This document shows positions 33,379-44,904 of a stretch of DNA of 64,000 nt, piece after piece. Location: the NCBI GenBank assembly GCA_009746045.1, contig RPFO01000225.1:58501-122500 (forward strand), in the 5' to 3' direction. The position numbers and the translations under genes were made by a program. The notes under the pieces are model-generated. The model did not search any database, had not been told where the DNA came from, and was given only the letters and a program-made list of their open reading frames with translations. The DNA is from Mesostigma viride. Its lineage: Eukaryota > Streptophyta > Mesostigmatophyceae > Mesostigmatales > Mesostigmataceae. The first letter of the stretch is position 1. Each line of letters begins with the position of its first letter.

Positions 33379-34530
33379 TCAAAAGATAAACACTGGCTTC
33401 ACCACCTGTCCTGTGAATGTGGCAAACTCGGCCTCGTTGATCTGCTCCAGCTTGAATGGCGTGATGAGCTGCTCAAACGGGAACTTGCCCTCGGCGTTCA
33501 ACTTGGCGAGCAGAGGGATGAATGTGTGCGGGTCCGCGCCCCCCTGCATGACGCCCACCAGGCTGCGGCCTGCCATCACCGCCAGGATCGGCACGCTGAT
33601 CTCCCCCGCGCCCACGCCCGCAACAGCCATCGTCCCTGTGCAGTTGAGCCCATCATACACGGCACGGATCAATGGCGTGTGGCCCGTGGTGTCAAACGCA
33701 TAGTCCGCACCGATCCCTTCCGTGATCTCCTTCACCCGCGCCGTGCAGTCGGCCAGGGTGCACGCTAAAGACGCATCACCTGCTGATTGCCCTGCCACGC
33801 CCTCATCGGCCACTCGAACCACGTGGGTGGCACCACACTTGATGGCCAGGTCCAGGCGGTTCTGGTGGCGGTCAACTGCAATGATGGCCTTGGCGCCCGC
33901 GTATTTCGCGGCCATGACAGCGCTCAGGCCCAAGGATCCCGAACCAAGCACGACCAGGCTCGACCCCGGCACGACCCGCAAGATGTTCAGCACGGCGCCA
34001 GCACCGGTTTGGATGCCGCAGGAGAGGGGCCCCAGGCGCGCCAGATCATACAAGGGGTCCACCTTCACGCAGCAAGTCTCGTGCGTGACCACGTGGGTGG
34101 CAAACGCCGACTGGGACAGGAAATGGGAATTGACGCGGCCACCCTGGCTGTCCGTCAGGGTGGAGGTCCCGTCGGCGCGCCCACCGCACATGTTCAGGGG
34201 CATGAAGCAGAAGCAGTAGCCAGGCCGGTTCTGGCGGCAGGGCGGGCATTGGTGACAGCTGGTAGGACACATCACGACGTGGTCCCCAGGAGCTAGGGAG
34301 GTGACGCTCTTGCCCACGGACTCCACAATGCCGGCCCCTTCGTGTCCGAAAACGGTGGGATGCCCACCAGCCAGGAAATCGGGCATGGCACGGACCAAGC
34401 TGTCCGTGTGGCACAAGCCGCTGGAGACCACCCGGACGAGGACTTCATCGGGCCGTGGGGCTTCCAGAGTCACCTCCTCGACGCTAAAAGGGCCTGTGTT
34501 GGCGCGGAGAACCGCGGCGGTGATCTTCAT
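33379..34530 (-). CDS. zinc-dependent, NAD-type alcohol dehydrogenase (aryl-alcohol dehydrogenase-like)
   Basis: 383 residues, intronless and intact. I start at MKITAAVLRANTGPFSVEEV, which matches the usual family N-terminus; the frame is open 58 codons further up, but that extension has no family character. Medium-chain dehydrogenase features: catalytic zinc ligands Cys40 (GLCHTD), His63 (GHEG) and Cys171 (LSCGIQTGAGA). The structural zinc has Cys92, 95, 98 and 106. The Rossmann motif is GSGSLG (about 196-201), and Asp220 (AVDR) at the end of the next strand favours NAD over NADP. The closest resemblance is to aryl/benzyl-alcohol dehydrogenases, which interconvert alcohols and aldehydes; the substrate cannot be told from sequence. 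The lack of introns, unlike both neighbouring genes, and the bacterial/fungal look of the family suggest horizontal transfer or retroposition (inference). Confidence 0.92.
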   Translation of the reverse strand: MKITAAVLRANTGPFSVEEVTLEAPRPDEVLVRVVSSGLCHTDSLVRAMPDFLAGGHPTVFGHEGAGIVESVGKSVTSLAPGDHVVMCPTSCHQCPPCRQNRPGYCFCFMPLNMCGGRADGTSTLTDSQGGRVNSHFLSQSAFATHVVTHETCCVKVDPLYDLARLGPLSCGIQTGAGAVLNILRVVPGSSLVVLGSGSLGLSAVMAAKYAGAKAIIAVDRHQNRLDLAIKCGATHVVRVADEGVAGQSAGDASLACTLADCTARVKEITEGIGADYAFDTTGHTPLIRAVYDGLNCTGTMAVAGVGAGEISVPILAVMAGRSLVGVMQGGADPHTFIPLLAKLNAEGKFPFEQLITPFKLEQINEAEFATFTGQVVKPVFIF

Positions 34531-35144
34531 GGCGCTGCAGATTGGGTAGCCAGCCGCTAACGCGACCATCGCATGCGAAACAAAAACGTATGGTGGAATG
34601 TGAGGCGGTTGCATGCATGGCTGCTTGCAGGGACGGCTCTCCGTGTATACGCCTACCTTCTGGTTGATAATAGCAACCACATTGCGAAGAATTCCAACTA
34701 ACACGCACGTGAAGCCCTTGGTGCCGAAGGCAATGTTCGGGATTATCTGTCAAACAAGCACTGGCATAACCACGCACCTGCGCAATTCAGTATTCTAAAT
34801 GCATCCACAGCAAGACGGTAAAGTAAACGTACCCAGAAGAGAGGTTCAGGTGATAAGGCGGAGAAGATTTGGAAAGGCTTTTTTACAAGCAAGAAGGCGA
34901 CAGGGGGTTTCGCTTCGACTGATTATTTATTTGCGTTCCTTGACATTCGTCATGGAAAGTGGACTTCATCCAGGTTTCATCCGCAAAAATCTGGTGAATC
35001 GTGTGAAATCTACATCCGTTCTCCATCCTCCAGAGCGGCGGGAGCTCAAGATGCAGCATTGAGTCCACAGACACCGATGATCTGGCACTCCGAACCTTGC
35101 TCCGAATGACAAAAACAAGGAGATCCTACACAGTAGGCACAACA
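34531..35144. other. intergenic, 5' flank of the alcohol dehydrogenase
   Basis: No gene recognised. Upstream of the dehydrogenase start, the minus strand could encode an extra 58 residues in frame, probably by chance or as 5' UTR. Confidence 0.4.
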
Positions 35145-35160
35145 ACTATGCCATTGATGC

Positions 35161-35225
35161 GGTCCTAAGTTTTCTGCATGTTCCCATCAGCTGCTATCTA
35201 CAGTGCCGTAAGCGGAACCGCCCAC
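35161..35225 (+). mobile_element. 5'-truncated copy of the satellite SINE with 16-bp target duplication
   Basis: These 65 bp match the 3' half of the 218-bp satellite unit (sense orientation) and end at ...GGAACCGCCCAC. The perfect 16-bp direct repeat ACTATGCCATTGATGC flanks it (35145-35160 and 35226-35241). This is what a single 5'-truncated retroposition event leaves behind and shows that the satellite unit is, or was, a mobile SINE. Confidence 0.85.
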
Positions 35226-35241
35226 ACTATGCCATTGATGC

Positions 35242-36511
35242 CAACAGCCAACAGGACGTTCCTGGGAAGGAAAAAGTTGTTGACTGACTGACACCCGCCG
35301 GAACCGAACGCTGGAGCATGGAGCATGATTAGTGGATACTACTACCTGCTAGGAACACGAATTTTGTATACTGTACTTACGGTAACTTGTATACAGACTT
35401 GCCGCCTGCTGCGGTGCCGGTAATGCGTTGGCCCGCGAAGGCGGAAACAGAAAGCCCGCTCAGGCCCCAGGCCCACGGATTATTTTCCTGCCTTGCGGAA
35501 GGCCGAAGGGCTGCAGGCATCTTTGCGGCACAGGCACCTGGCAACTGCAGGCCGTTAAAAATTACTTCGGTGGATGTTGATCCCATCCAGCTTCGGGGCT
35601 GACAAACCTGCACTACACCCCCCCACATATAAGATTGGGGTCCGGGCGACCCAGGGCTGCGATCTTAAACCTAGGAATTCAAATCCGGGGTTGACGATCT
35701 GAAAGTTGAGACTTGAGAGCAGTAGGCGATCCTAATGATTCGGTATACCTGAGTACACAAATAACACAATCTCTTTCGAATACCAGTATAACACTAACCA
35801 GCTATTTGTAACTACTTTCAGATCTTTTTCCCAAAACCAGCCCTGCGATCTTAAACCTGAAATTCCTAGATCCAGGGTCTCAAGATCTTAAACCTGGGAA
35901 TCTCAAACGTGTGGGGGGGGGTGTACGTAGTCACGACTCGCGAAAGCCGAGCCCAGCTGCAGCCGCAAGTATGTAGGGATACCTAATCATTTAAGAGGTT
36001 ACGTGACTCAGCACAGGCAAAGGTGACTGGCTTTCTGCTGGCTAATTGTTGCTTGGAGCAGGCTTGGAGACATCAGAGCATGTGAGCCAGTCTCACTCGT
36101 CTGCGTATGCACAGCAGGAAGACTTCGGCAGCGCCTTTTTCTTTTCACATTGGGGAATTTGCTCCAGGAAGCTGGCAACTTGGCATTGGCAGGGCATCCG
36201 CTGCGCAAAGAGTGCATAAATGAAAACATACCACACACGCGCTGCTTTAGCCTCGCAGCTTTTTGCGAAATTGCCACTACAGGAAGCAAGCGTCAGGTTA
36301 AAAATCTAGCGTTGGCTTGAACGTGGCTACGGGCTACGGACACATGTATTCTAAATGGTAGACACGTCATGCTGGTGGAAGAAGCCTGTCTCGAGTTCTG
36401 ACTCAAGCAGGTAGCATTTATACCAGGAAGCGCTGTGGTATTACAGCCTGACAGATTTTACTATGGACGACGGCGGGTGCAGAACTACGTGCGGCGTGAA
36501 GTACTCTTGAC
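35242..36511. other. intergenic region before the ankyrin gene
   Basis: No gene recognised. A short motif (gatcttaaacct) recurs at about 35662, 35848 and 35884, suggesting small degenerate repeats. The last 100 bp should contain the promoter of the downstream gene, but I see no clear core element. Confidence 0.4.
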
Positions 36512-39500
36512 ATGGGATTTCTCGGCAGTTCAAAATCAGAGAAGCTTAGAAAAGCTGCAGCAGCAGGTGATTTGGCAAAAGTACACGAGCTTCTAGCTAA
36601 AGGCGCCAAATGCGAGTCTCAAAACAAAGTAAGTTCTTACTCTGCTTTTTTCCCTTCCCAACGCGGCGGTGACACGGGATGCCGTTCTGGCGCTCAACAT
36701 GCGCTCTCCTTTTTCGAGACCACTGCTGTGATGGGCTTTGTTCAGTGCGGGTTCTCTTCCTCGCCCGAGTGCCATAATCGTGACAATCCTGATATTTCTT
36801 CTGTTTACCTTGCGGTACATTCCCCATATCGAAAATATTTTTGTTTATCACGTGCCTGTGATGGTGACATGAATTGCCAGACTTAATACTCTGATGCCAT
36901 GAATGTACGTTAGTTTATCGGTCATTCTTCGAGGCTCATTATTATGGTTAATAAATTATTTGTTTGTTTTTTTTATTTTGAATGCCTCAAGGTTTGCCAG
37001 CAGTTCCCTCAGCCTTGCCATTGTTCCCCCCTTAGGATTTAAGGAATCCTTGTCCATGCCCTGCAGCGATATCTAGTACAGTTCGGAGACCCGCTTAGCA
37101 TGCGTCGATCTATTGATGGCACAGCTTGCCTATTCCGTGGCTTTCAAATTTACCCAGGCATTCTCCTTGTGTGTAGACGTCACCGTCCTCGCACTCAAGT
37201 AGGTCTTAAGGCAGCAGCGCCGCCAGGAATAGGTGAGGAGTAGGCACACATAGAGGCTTTGTTCCCCCCCTGTGCTTGCAAGGTTTCCTGGAGGCGTGTC
37301 AGAGCAGGTGTCAGGGCCGGGGGGCACGTCGCCCCTGATTGCACTGTTCGATGGAACTGTGTAGGAGACCTAGGGGAGTAGGGACATGGATGGGCAGACG
37401 GCTGATCAGGCAAGAAAGGAGGAGGTGGCATGCTGGGCACGCTGAAAGGAAACTGTAATATCAAATATAATTAATCGAAAGGAGCGTGCTCTTTGTTTGC
37501 CTGCACGCTCCTAGACCGTGGGACGGGAATTGCACGGCTCGCTCGCGCTGGTCCCTCCAGCTTTCACATAATGCCCTAAGGCTTGTGTGTGCCCTGGAGG
37601 ATGGCGTTTACCGGGTGCCGCACATGTACTAGTACGCGCCCTGGATGTGTGGGCTGTGCTTGGTGGCGGGCTGCCCATGGCCAGCCTTTACTGCTATTCA
37701 AGTACAGCAGGCCCGTGTATTGTGCCCATCGCTGCGCATCGGACATGGTTATAGCCCCCTAGCTTGAAGCCCTTAGCCACGAATATGGTGGAAGCGGCGA
37801 CATGGCTCGCTTGGGGTGGGGACGCCTGCCCCCCATGTGCTCACATTTCCCTCTCTGTGCGCTCTTTGTTCTTTGCTGCTCGAAGCCGCTCTAATTTTTT
37901 GTGATGCGCTGCCTGGAAGTGTACTACAGTGTTTCGCCCATCCCTCTTGCTCTGGCCGCCTACCTATGTGCATCTAGGTGGGCAGAAACCTCTTTCCCAA
38001 TGCCCGCCTTCAAATATGTCCATGCCCCACCTGCACTGACCTCCATGCCCCCCCCTTCCCCCCCCCCCCACGTGCCTCCTTTTTCTTTTCTGCCACCCCC
38101 TCCCCTTCCTGCACCCTCTCCCCTTGCGGGCCAACCCCTTCCCCCACTTCCCTTGCTGCCCTACCTCCCCCGCTCTCGCTGGCTGCTTGGTGCGCAGCTG
38201 GGCTGGACGGCGCTGCACGCAGCGGCCTACAGGGGTGTGCCAGAGATCGTCTCCGCGCTGGTGGACGCGGGTGCCAAGCTGGACGCGCGCAACAACGTGA
38301 GCGCAGTATTCCCGTGTTTGTAGATGCAGCTATTCATGCATGCATGAGTAGCTCTTGTAGATATATGTATTCATATACACTAGTCATGCCTGCTGGATGA
38401 GTAGCTCTTGTATATATATATTTTTTATATATTTATCCTACCCTATAATCCGAGCGTCTCAACGGTCATGGTACAAAATTTCGTCGAAAAATTCGCAACG
38501 GTCATGGTACAAAATTTTGTCGAAAAATTCGCCGAGCTTCTCAACGGTCATGGTACAAAATTCGCCATTCGCACCTACTTAGTTCTCGGAGTTGGGATAT
38601 GAAAAAGGTATTGTGACGGGATCCAACTAAAGCTGAGACTACTTGGTCGGGAGCTACTTGACGGGTTTTACATGACATTATCACGAGGATCGTGGACAGA
38701 GATCTACTGAACTCCGCCGCTGGACAGGATTGACGGGATTGACGGGATTGACGGGATTGACGGGATTGACGGGATTGACGGGATTGACGGGATTGACGGG
38801 ATTGACGAGATTGACGGGATTGACGGGATTGACGGGATTGACGGGATTCAGTGATTGGCGACTGCTAGACGGAATACTGTTGTCGGGATAAACTTGACGG
38901 GATTCTACTCCATGGGATTCTTTTTCACGGGATTCTACTCGACGGGATCTGCATGGGGGGACGGGAAAGTTTGTAGAGGGCGACCGGCGACGTTTAGGTT
39001 AAGTTGAGTGGAGTTTCCCGCGCCGGTTATCCGACAGGGTTATTAATAGTGGATCCACAGAGCGGCGAGGCGGCGACGTGGGAATGCGACCTCTGGATAG
39101 TGGAACTTGGAAGTCATATATGGCAGATCAAAGGGTTAAGGGTGGGAATAGCCTAGGCCAGTAGGGGTCGAATTTAGATAGAACGTCTTACGGAAAAAAG
39201 CGACTTTTTTATTAAGGGCGGAGCCCTACGGGATACTCTTGTATATAATACTATCATATAGTGGTATATGATATAAGGGGCGGAGCCCTACGGGATACTC
39301 TTGTATACACTAGTCATGCCTGCTGGATGAGTAGTTCTTGTATATATATATGTATTCATATACACTAGTCATGCCTGCTGGATGAAGCCAAAGTTGTCAT
39401 GGGCCAAGCTGGGGGCGTGCAACAATGTTCTAACACGTGAGGTCTTCTCTTTTGGTACACCGAGCTGTTTTTTTGGTTGCTGGATGGAACGATATCCATT

Positions 39501-41647
39501 TTCGCTCCCTATTCAAGCTGGGTTGTTCTGCCCCGATTAATTTAGCTAGGTTCTCCTCGCCATGTTGCCTGCAACGTCCATATGCATTAGTGTGTATACC
39601 ACTAGTTGATTGTTTACCCTTGGCGCTGCGCCTATTGTGAATAGTGTTGCGCACACGCTTCGCGCACGCACGCAATCCATGTCTTAGTTGCCATCACGCG
39701 TGCTTCAAAAGTGGCTTTGTTTTGCGCTGCCGTGAGCGGCCAGGGAGTCACTAGAAGCGAAGTTTCTTGTCCATCGCGAGGATGCACCCCGTGTCCACCC
39801 ATCACAAGCCATTGTCGTCCCGTTTCCAGCCATCACAAGCCATTGTCGTCCCGTTTCCAGCCATCACAAGCCATTGTCGTCCCGTTTCCAGCCATCACAA
39901 GCCATTGTCGTTCCGTTTCCGCCTATCACAAGCCATTTTCGAATCTTGGAAGTAGGGAAAAGCTATTTTCAAGGGTAAGGACCATCAATAGGGGAGGTAT
40001 CACAAGTAGTGTGTGTAGCTCTATTTGCAAACTCCTACACTTTATCTGTAACTCTAATTGACATGGACGGTGTAGCTAGGCTCATGTCCCTATGTCATCT
40101 AGCTTCATGGCTCTCCTGTATCGGAAGCTCCTTGATCTGGCCAGATTTGGTCTGGTATAGTTTGCTACAGTGGTTTAGCTCTGGCTACTAGCTGGATCGT
40201 TTTCGATTGACATGTATGACGTATTTCTAGCTCGTTGCGGCCACCGTCTTGTTGCCTTTCTCACGTCTTGTTGCCTTTCTGACACTGTGTGTGGCGCTGT
40301 GCCGTGTGCTGAAAGGATGGGTCGTAATGATTGCCGGCAGTTTTACCATGTGACCTTGCCAGCTGCTAGGAACTGCATTGCCATCAGTGTTTGCAAGCAC
40401 CGCGGCGCAGCGCTCATTCTGCCGTTCGTTCGTAACGCCTGTGATTTTTTGATGTCGCGCTGCCCATATGGATGGAGCTCCCCTTTCCGCACGTCTTGTT
40501 CTTATTGGGTGGGCATCCCATGTTGGACCTCCCCTTTCCCATGGGGTGCAGGAGAAGATGACACCCCTCTACCTTGCGTGCGGCTTTGGGCGAATCGACG
40601 CCGCCAAAGTGTTGCTCGAGGCGGGAGCTGACGCGGACCTGCCGGATAAGGTGCGTGCCTGCTCGCTCATGCTCTTGTTTTTTCTTTTCTTTACTTGCTC
40701 CTGCATACCTTCTTGTCCTCTTCTTTACTTGTTCCTGCATACCTACCTATACTCCCCTTTCCTCGCCCCATCGGTGCGGCGCCCCCATGGGTGGTCTCTC
40801 CGTGTGGCGCCTCGGGAGCACCCCTGGTCTTGTCCTACAACAAGGTTTTCGTCCGTGGTGTTGTTTTTGTTGATGCAAACAATAATAAGAGGTACACATA
40901 GGACACCACATAGGATACCGCGCGCGCACGTAAAGTACCAAGTATTGTAGTAGATGTGCGCATGGGGTCACACTTGGATACTGCCCTGTCCGGGTCATTT
41001 GCAGTCTCTTGGCTCTTCTTGTCCCCCCTGCCCCCCTCCCCCACTCCCCTGTCCCCCCCCGCCACACCCACACACAAGTCTCCTCCAAACCCACCCCATC
41101 TCTAATCTCTTTTTGCCCTTCTTCCCCCCCCCTCCTTCCCCCCCTCCTTCCCCCCCCTCCTTTCCCCGACCAGGACGGCAAGCGGCCCCGTGATATTGCC
41201 GGCAGTACCTCGATCAAGGACCTTCTGTCCCTCTACCAGACGCGCCGGCCACAGGCGCCACATGGTAACACGCGTGAGCAGCGCCACTCATTTGATGACC
41301 TCAGCGGGCTGAGTGGGGCCGGGTTGCGCGCCACCAGGGAGGTGCTCGCCGACAGCTGGCGCTCCCTGCCCAAGGAGACGCTATCAGGGCGCCCCGTCCA
41401 GTCCAAACTCAACCTGAGCCGGTTGCAGCTGCAAGGGTTTGACCTGGCAGGGTTATCCGAGCAGCAACGCAACATCTTGGCCATGCTGGGCGGCGGCGCG
41501 CCCCCGATCATGATGCGCCCGGGGATGGCGCGCGCGCTCGCGGGGGTGCCCCTCAAGCACACCCAGCTGGGGCCCACGCCGGAGGATCGCGAGGTCATGT
41601 GGTGGCCAGAGGATGAGGCGGAGCATGACGGCCACGGATGGGCATGA
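36512..41647 (+). CDS. ankyrin-repeat protein, four exons (36512-36628, 38198-38296, 40552-40650, 41174-41647)
   Basis: Predicted protein of 262 residues. All introns are phase 0 with GT..AG ends (donors GTAAGT, GTGAGC, GTGCGT). Exon 1 gives [20 protein letters not shown] and the first half-repeat. Exons 2 and 3 are each exactly 99 nt and each encode one 33-residue ankyrin repeat ([20 protein letters not shown] and [20 protein letters not shown]). Exon 4 starts with [10 protein letters not shown], the first half of a last repeat, followed by a C-terminal region of about 140 residues without a family match. Ankyrin repeats bind proteins; the partner is unknown. The possible N-myristoylation start MGFLGSSKS is weak evidence for membrane attachment. 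Introns of 0.5-2.3 kb hold minisatellites. A stop TGA lies at 41645-41647. Confidence 0.85.
38340..39400. repeat. intron repeats: TATA-rich direct repeats and short duplicated motifs
   Basis: A motif containing CTAGTCATGCCTGCTGGATG recurs at about 38380, 39310 and 39365, each beside a TATATA run. A ggtcatggtacaaaatt motif occurs three times at 38465-38570, and ggcggagccctacgggatac twice at about 39220 and 39281. All lie inside intron 2 of the ankyrin gene. Confidence 0.7.
38726..38851 (+). repeat. 9-bp minisatellite GGGATTGAC (about 13 copies)
   Basis: A nearly perfect tandem array in intron 2 of the ankyrin gene, with one variant unit (gagattgac). Related gacggga motifs continue in the following 130 bp. 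Confidence 0.9.
39797..39942 (+). repeat. 31-bp minisatellite (about 4.6 copies)
   Basis: The unit starts CCATCACAAGCCATTGTCGT and ends CCCGTTTCCAG. The first three copies are identical and the last ones diverge. It lies in intron 2 of the ankyrin gene. Confidence 0.9.
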
Positions 41648-43849
41648 GCTGGAGGCCTGTTGGTGATACTGCTGGTGATACATTGGCCTATGCGGTGGCA
41701 TGAGCCCAATCACAAAGGCTGGGCATAGGCCTGGTAGCGATAGGCGTGAGCGCGATGGTGACGCCCTAGGTTGGGCGTGCGTGGGCGCGAGTGGCCACGA
41801 GCCTGTGCTGCGTCAGGGCACCTGGGCAGGGACCGATGATGGCTGCTCCTGTTCATGGGGAGGTGCACGGGCTTTGCTTTCCAAAAGCAAAACGGTTGTA
41901 CTATTTTATTTAACCCGAATGCAACCCTGTGCCGCACAGTCCGTGGGCGGAGTCGCCCGAAGGCACCGGCGCCTGCGCCTCATTGAGGGTTGCCCTCCAG
42001 GCCACAAACGTGGCGTTCAGCCCAATGGACCTGCGTTCCCCGGCGGGTAAGGATGAGAGGGAGCAGGAGCTGCCCCCGCGAGGTGCAAACGTCTTGTTCT
42101 CCTGCAATGTGTGCGCAGTGGGTGATGGCCTGGCAGGGTGATGACCTGACAAACTAGTGTGTGCTGCTGCGCACCGGGCGATCCCCAAGCACAACCGTCT
42201 CCATGAACGCGTCCACGACACGCCTTCATGAAAGCCTCCACGAAAGGCGGTATGAGCGCCTTTATGAGAGCCATTCAGTGGAGGATCATCCGTGGTTGAT
42301 GGCCTCCACCAGAGCCTCCACAGCTCCTCCTCGCGAGCATTGTTAGCCCCTGCCGTGTGTGGGAAGTCAGGTCCCATGGACAGATGATTCCTGGAGGCTG
42401 GCGGAGTGGGTAGCGGGAAGGGGCCTATGCTGCATCACCGGTAGCCACTGACCCAAGAAGCCGTATGACCTGGAGCAGAGAGCTAGGCACGAGTGTTTGA
42501 ACGAGAGCCGTGGCCGCCCCCCTCCCCCCCCCGGTCGTGTATGTGGAGCAACGGCACAATAGCCAGCAACCGAAGGGGCTAGCCAGTGTGGGAGGCGCCA
42601 TCACTGCGGTCATGGTCAGCACTGCGCCTGTGGATGCATGGCCTGTGACATGTGCAAGCGGTTGGAACAGCTGGGTACTTGCGGAGTTGACAGGGCAGGC
42701 ACGCGCGGGGTATTGGCTACCATCCTCGCTACCGGTTTTTAGGGTAGGGGATTGGGGGTCGGACACCCGCCAATCACCCTTCTCGTGCCCCCAGCTGCCG
42801 CATCTAGCTGCGGTGTCTTTGTCTGCGACGAGGTGCGTTGCAGCCTGTGTCCTTGGCAACCAAGCACCTTGTTGTAAGCAAGACGGCCTGCAATCAGGAA
42901 GGGAGCGCTTTATAGGTGCCTGTGGGTCTGTGGCCTTGTCAAGCTACCCATCAATCTTGCATAGTGAAGACTGTAGAGGAACTGCGGGGAGACAAGCGAA
43001 CTTCTTCAGCTGGGGTCGCCAGCTCTTGCCCAAAGTTGTGACATCGGTATGTAGTATGAAACGGCAGTGTGAACAGAGGCTTGGCCGGTTCAGTCCAAAC
43101 GCGGGCCCTTGCTTCAGCCCTGCTTTAGCTGGCATTCTAGATCACCCTGGCAGGCAAAGCTGGACATCTCCGGGCCGGTTATCATGGAGGGCATAGCGAG
43201 TGCCTCTCCACAGGCTGAGACAGGTTTGGCGGCGGCATGGCTACAGGATAATTAATCGTGCTGGCCTGATAACAAAGGGAAGTCCTGGGATTTGCGCTGC
43301 TGGGCGCTTGCGTGTGTTAAGTTAGGGTGTACATCTACACATGTTGTCCCCCAGTATCCACTGGGGAATTCCTGTCAGACCCCACCAGGCGTGTGTGGAA
43401 TGGTCGACAGTCATTGTGAGATAGCCTTGTGTTGCTGTCTGTACCCTAAATAGCACGTTGCAGAAAGATGTGATCTTATGTATTTATTATTCTTTCTGGT
43501 CAGATTTTAAGAAGACATATTTTGGGGTAGGGTCAGTTTTTGTGCGCCCGAGTATCCCAACTATCATGTGGCTTCGTGCATGACATGCTTCATGCAGATT
43601 GCTGTCATGAGGATAGTGCACACTTTCAATCTCTTGCACCTGGCCTGGTGCCCAGGAACTGGTCTTTACCGAGGTCAATCTATGCATGACATGGGAAATA
43701 TACCAAGAATCGGTGTAAAAATGGCTCCTGATTTCTCAATTCTCAAATTCTCAGAGGGCGGGGGCCGAGATTAATTAAGAGGTACCTCAAAATTATATAA
43801 GAGGCACGCCTCCATGTCGAGATATATATTATTGGAGGCGACTTTCTAT
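41648..43849. other. intergenic, no gene recognised
   Basis: About 2.2 kb downstream of the ankyrin gene. The longest open frame (42510-43196, plus, 228 codons) has no family resemblance, repeat structure or splice-like conservation and is probably chance in GC-rich DNA. The first few hundred bases should contain the ankyrin gene 3' UTR. Confidence 0.4.
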
Positions 43850-44105
43850 TGGCGTTATCTTTTCCGCGTTTCCGACCGTTCAGCTAGGATGTTGAATATG
43901 AATGGAGATATGGAAATTTGTAGCCTTGCATGTATGTGCATTGAAATGATAACTGGCTTACGTGTAGAGCTAGCTAGCGAGCAGATGACCTAGCTAGACA
44001 GTGGGGCCGGAAATCTAGCTGGCTTGATTTATAAGGCCGGGCGTGTATTCTGATCCGGGCGTGTATGTTTCGAGCCTAACTGGCCGGTAGTATATACACA
44101 TGGAT
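43850..44105 (+). mobile_element. tRNA-derived SINE family D, copy 3 (degenerate)
   Basis: It matches the other D copies from CGTTATCTTTTCCGCG to TTTCGAGCCTAACTGGCCGG, with several short insertions (such as duplicated tagctagc). The 5' end with the A-box is missing. Confidence 0.65.
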
Positions 44106-44184
44106 GACACGCACAAATCGGGAATGAGGTCCAAAATGTTGACTTTGTCGCGACCCATGCGGTCATACCTAAGAAGGTAGGCAA

Positions 44185-44500
44185 ACATGTCATGACCCAC
44201 CCACAGCAGTTGCTGGCCGACCTAGTGGTCCCAGCCCCGTTTGAACATCGCATTCACTCCCTCTCTCTTGCTTCCAGACTGCATGCATGCTATGCAGAAC
44301 AAGAAGAGGTGGAAGACGATTGTCCAGGCTCATACGCCAGCCCCTGTGGGCAGGGACCCCCCCCCAAGAGGAAGGGGCGCTTTGCTGAGTAGAATAGTTA
44401 GGGTTTTCTAGATTAGATTAGATTAGAGTTAGATTAGTTCGGTTTCACGGCCTCCCCCTCCATCCATCCAGCAAGGGAATATCTCCCATCGATCGGAGTC
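44185..44500 (+). pseudogene. LINE ORF2 C-terminal tail fragment, copy 1
   Basis: A diverged copy of the last about 70 codons (LLADLVVPAPFEHRIHSLS, PPPKRKGRFAE) and 3' UTR of the ORF2 LINE, ending near a SINE-like tip. Frameshifts and substitutions mark it as old. Confidence 0.7.
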
Positions 44501-44503
44501 ATT

Positions 44504-44570
44504 GAATTGAATTGAAATGAATTGAATTGTAACATAATTAACTCCGTTGGGAGTATATGTAGCACATAGC
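44504..44570 (-). mobile_element. 3' tip of an ORF1-only element
   Basis: The minus strand reads GGGCTATGTGCTACATATAC, the hairpin CTCCCAACGGAG, then AATTC repeats. It is joined directly to a plus-strand LINE fragment at 44571. Confidence 0.7.
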
Positions 44571-44885
44571 CCAGATGTTGCTGGACGACCTAGTGGTCCC
44601 AGCCCAGTTTGAGCACCGCATCCACTCTCTCTCCCGTCTTTGGACTGCCATGCAGGACAAGACGCGGTGGAAGAAGACTGTCAAGGCGCACACGCCCGAC
44701 CCTGTGGGCAAGCCACCTCCCCCCAAGCGGAGGAGGCGTTTTGATGAGTAGTGCAGTTAGGATTTTCTAGATAGAGTTAGGATAGTTCGATCACGCGGCT
44801 TCCTCCACCCCATCCATCATGAAATATGTGCTACATGACCTCCCCACGGAGGCATGTTATAATTTAATTTAATTTTTTTAATAGC
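44571..44885 (+). mobile_element. ORF2 LINE 3' end, copy 2 (5'-truncated)
   Basis: Very similar to 49742-50045. It encodes LLDDLVVPAQFEHRIHSLSR to PPPKRRRRFDE with a TAG at about 44750, then the 3' UTR with hairpin CTCCCCACGGAG and an AATTT tail. It is only about 315 bp long, a typical truncated LINE insertion. Confidence 0.8.
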
Positions 44886-44904
44886 CCAGAGAAGGGGCAT
44901 ATTA

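Noticed and set aside
33722..34296. Plus-strand frames of 165 and 169 codons opposite the dehydrogenase
   Set aside because: Antisense shadows of a GC-rich coding region with strong family motifs on the other strand.
34531..34704. 58-residue N-terminal extension of the dehydrogenase as a targeting peptide
   Set aside because: The open frame exists, but the composition is not clearly that of a transit peptide and the internal Met matches the family start. Left as undecided and not annotated.
42510..43196. 228-codon plus-strand frame
   Set aside because: No family features, low-complexity stretches and no splice context; probably chance in GC-rich intergenic DNA.
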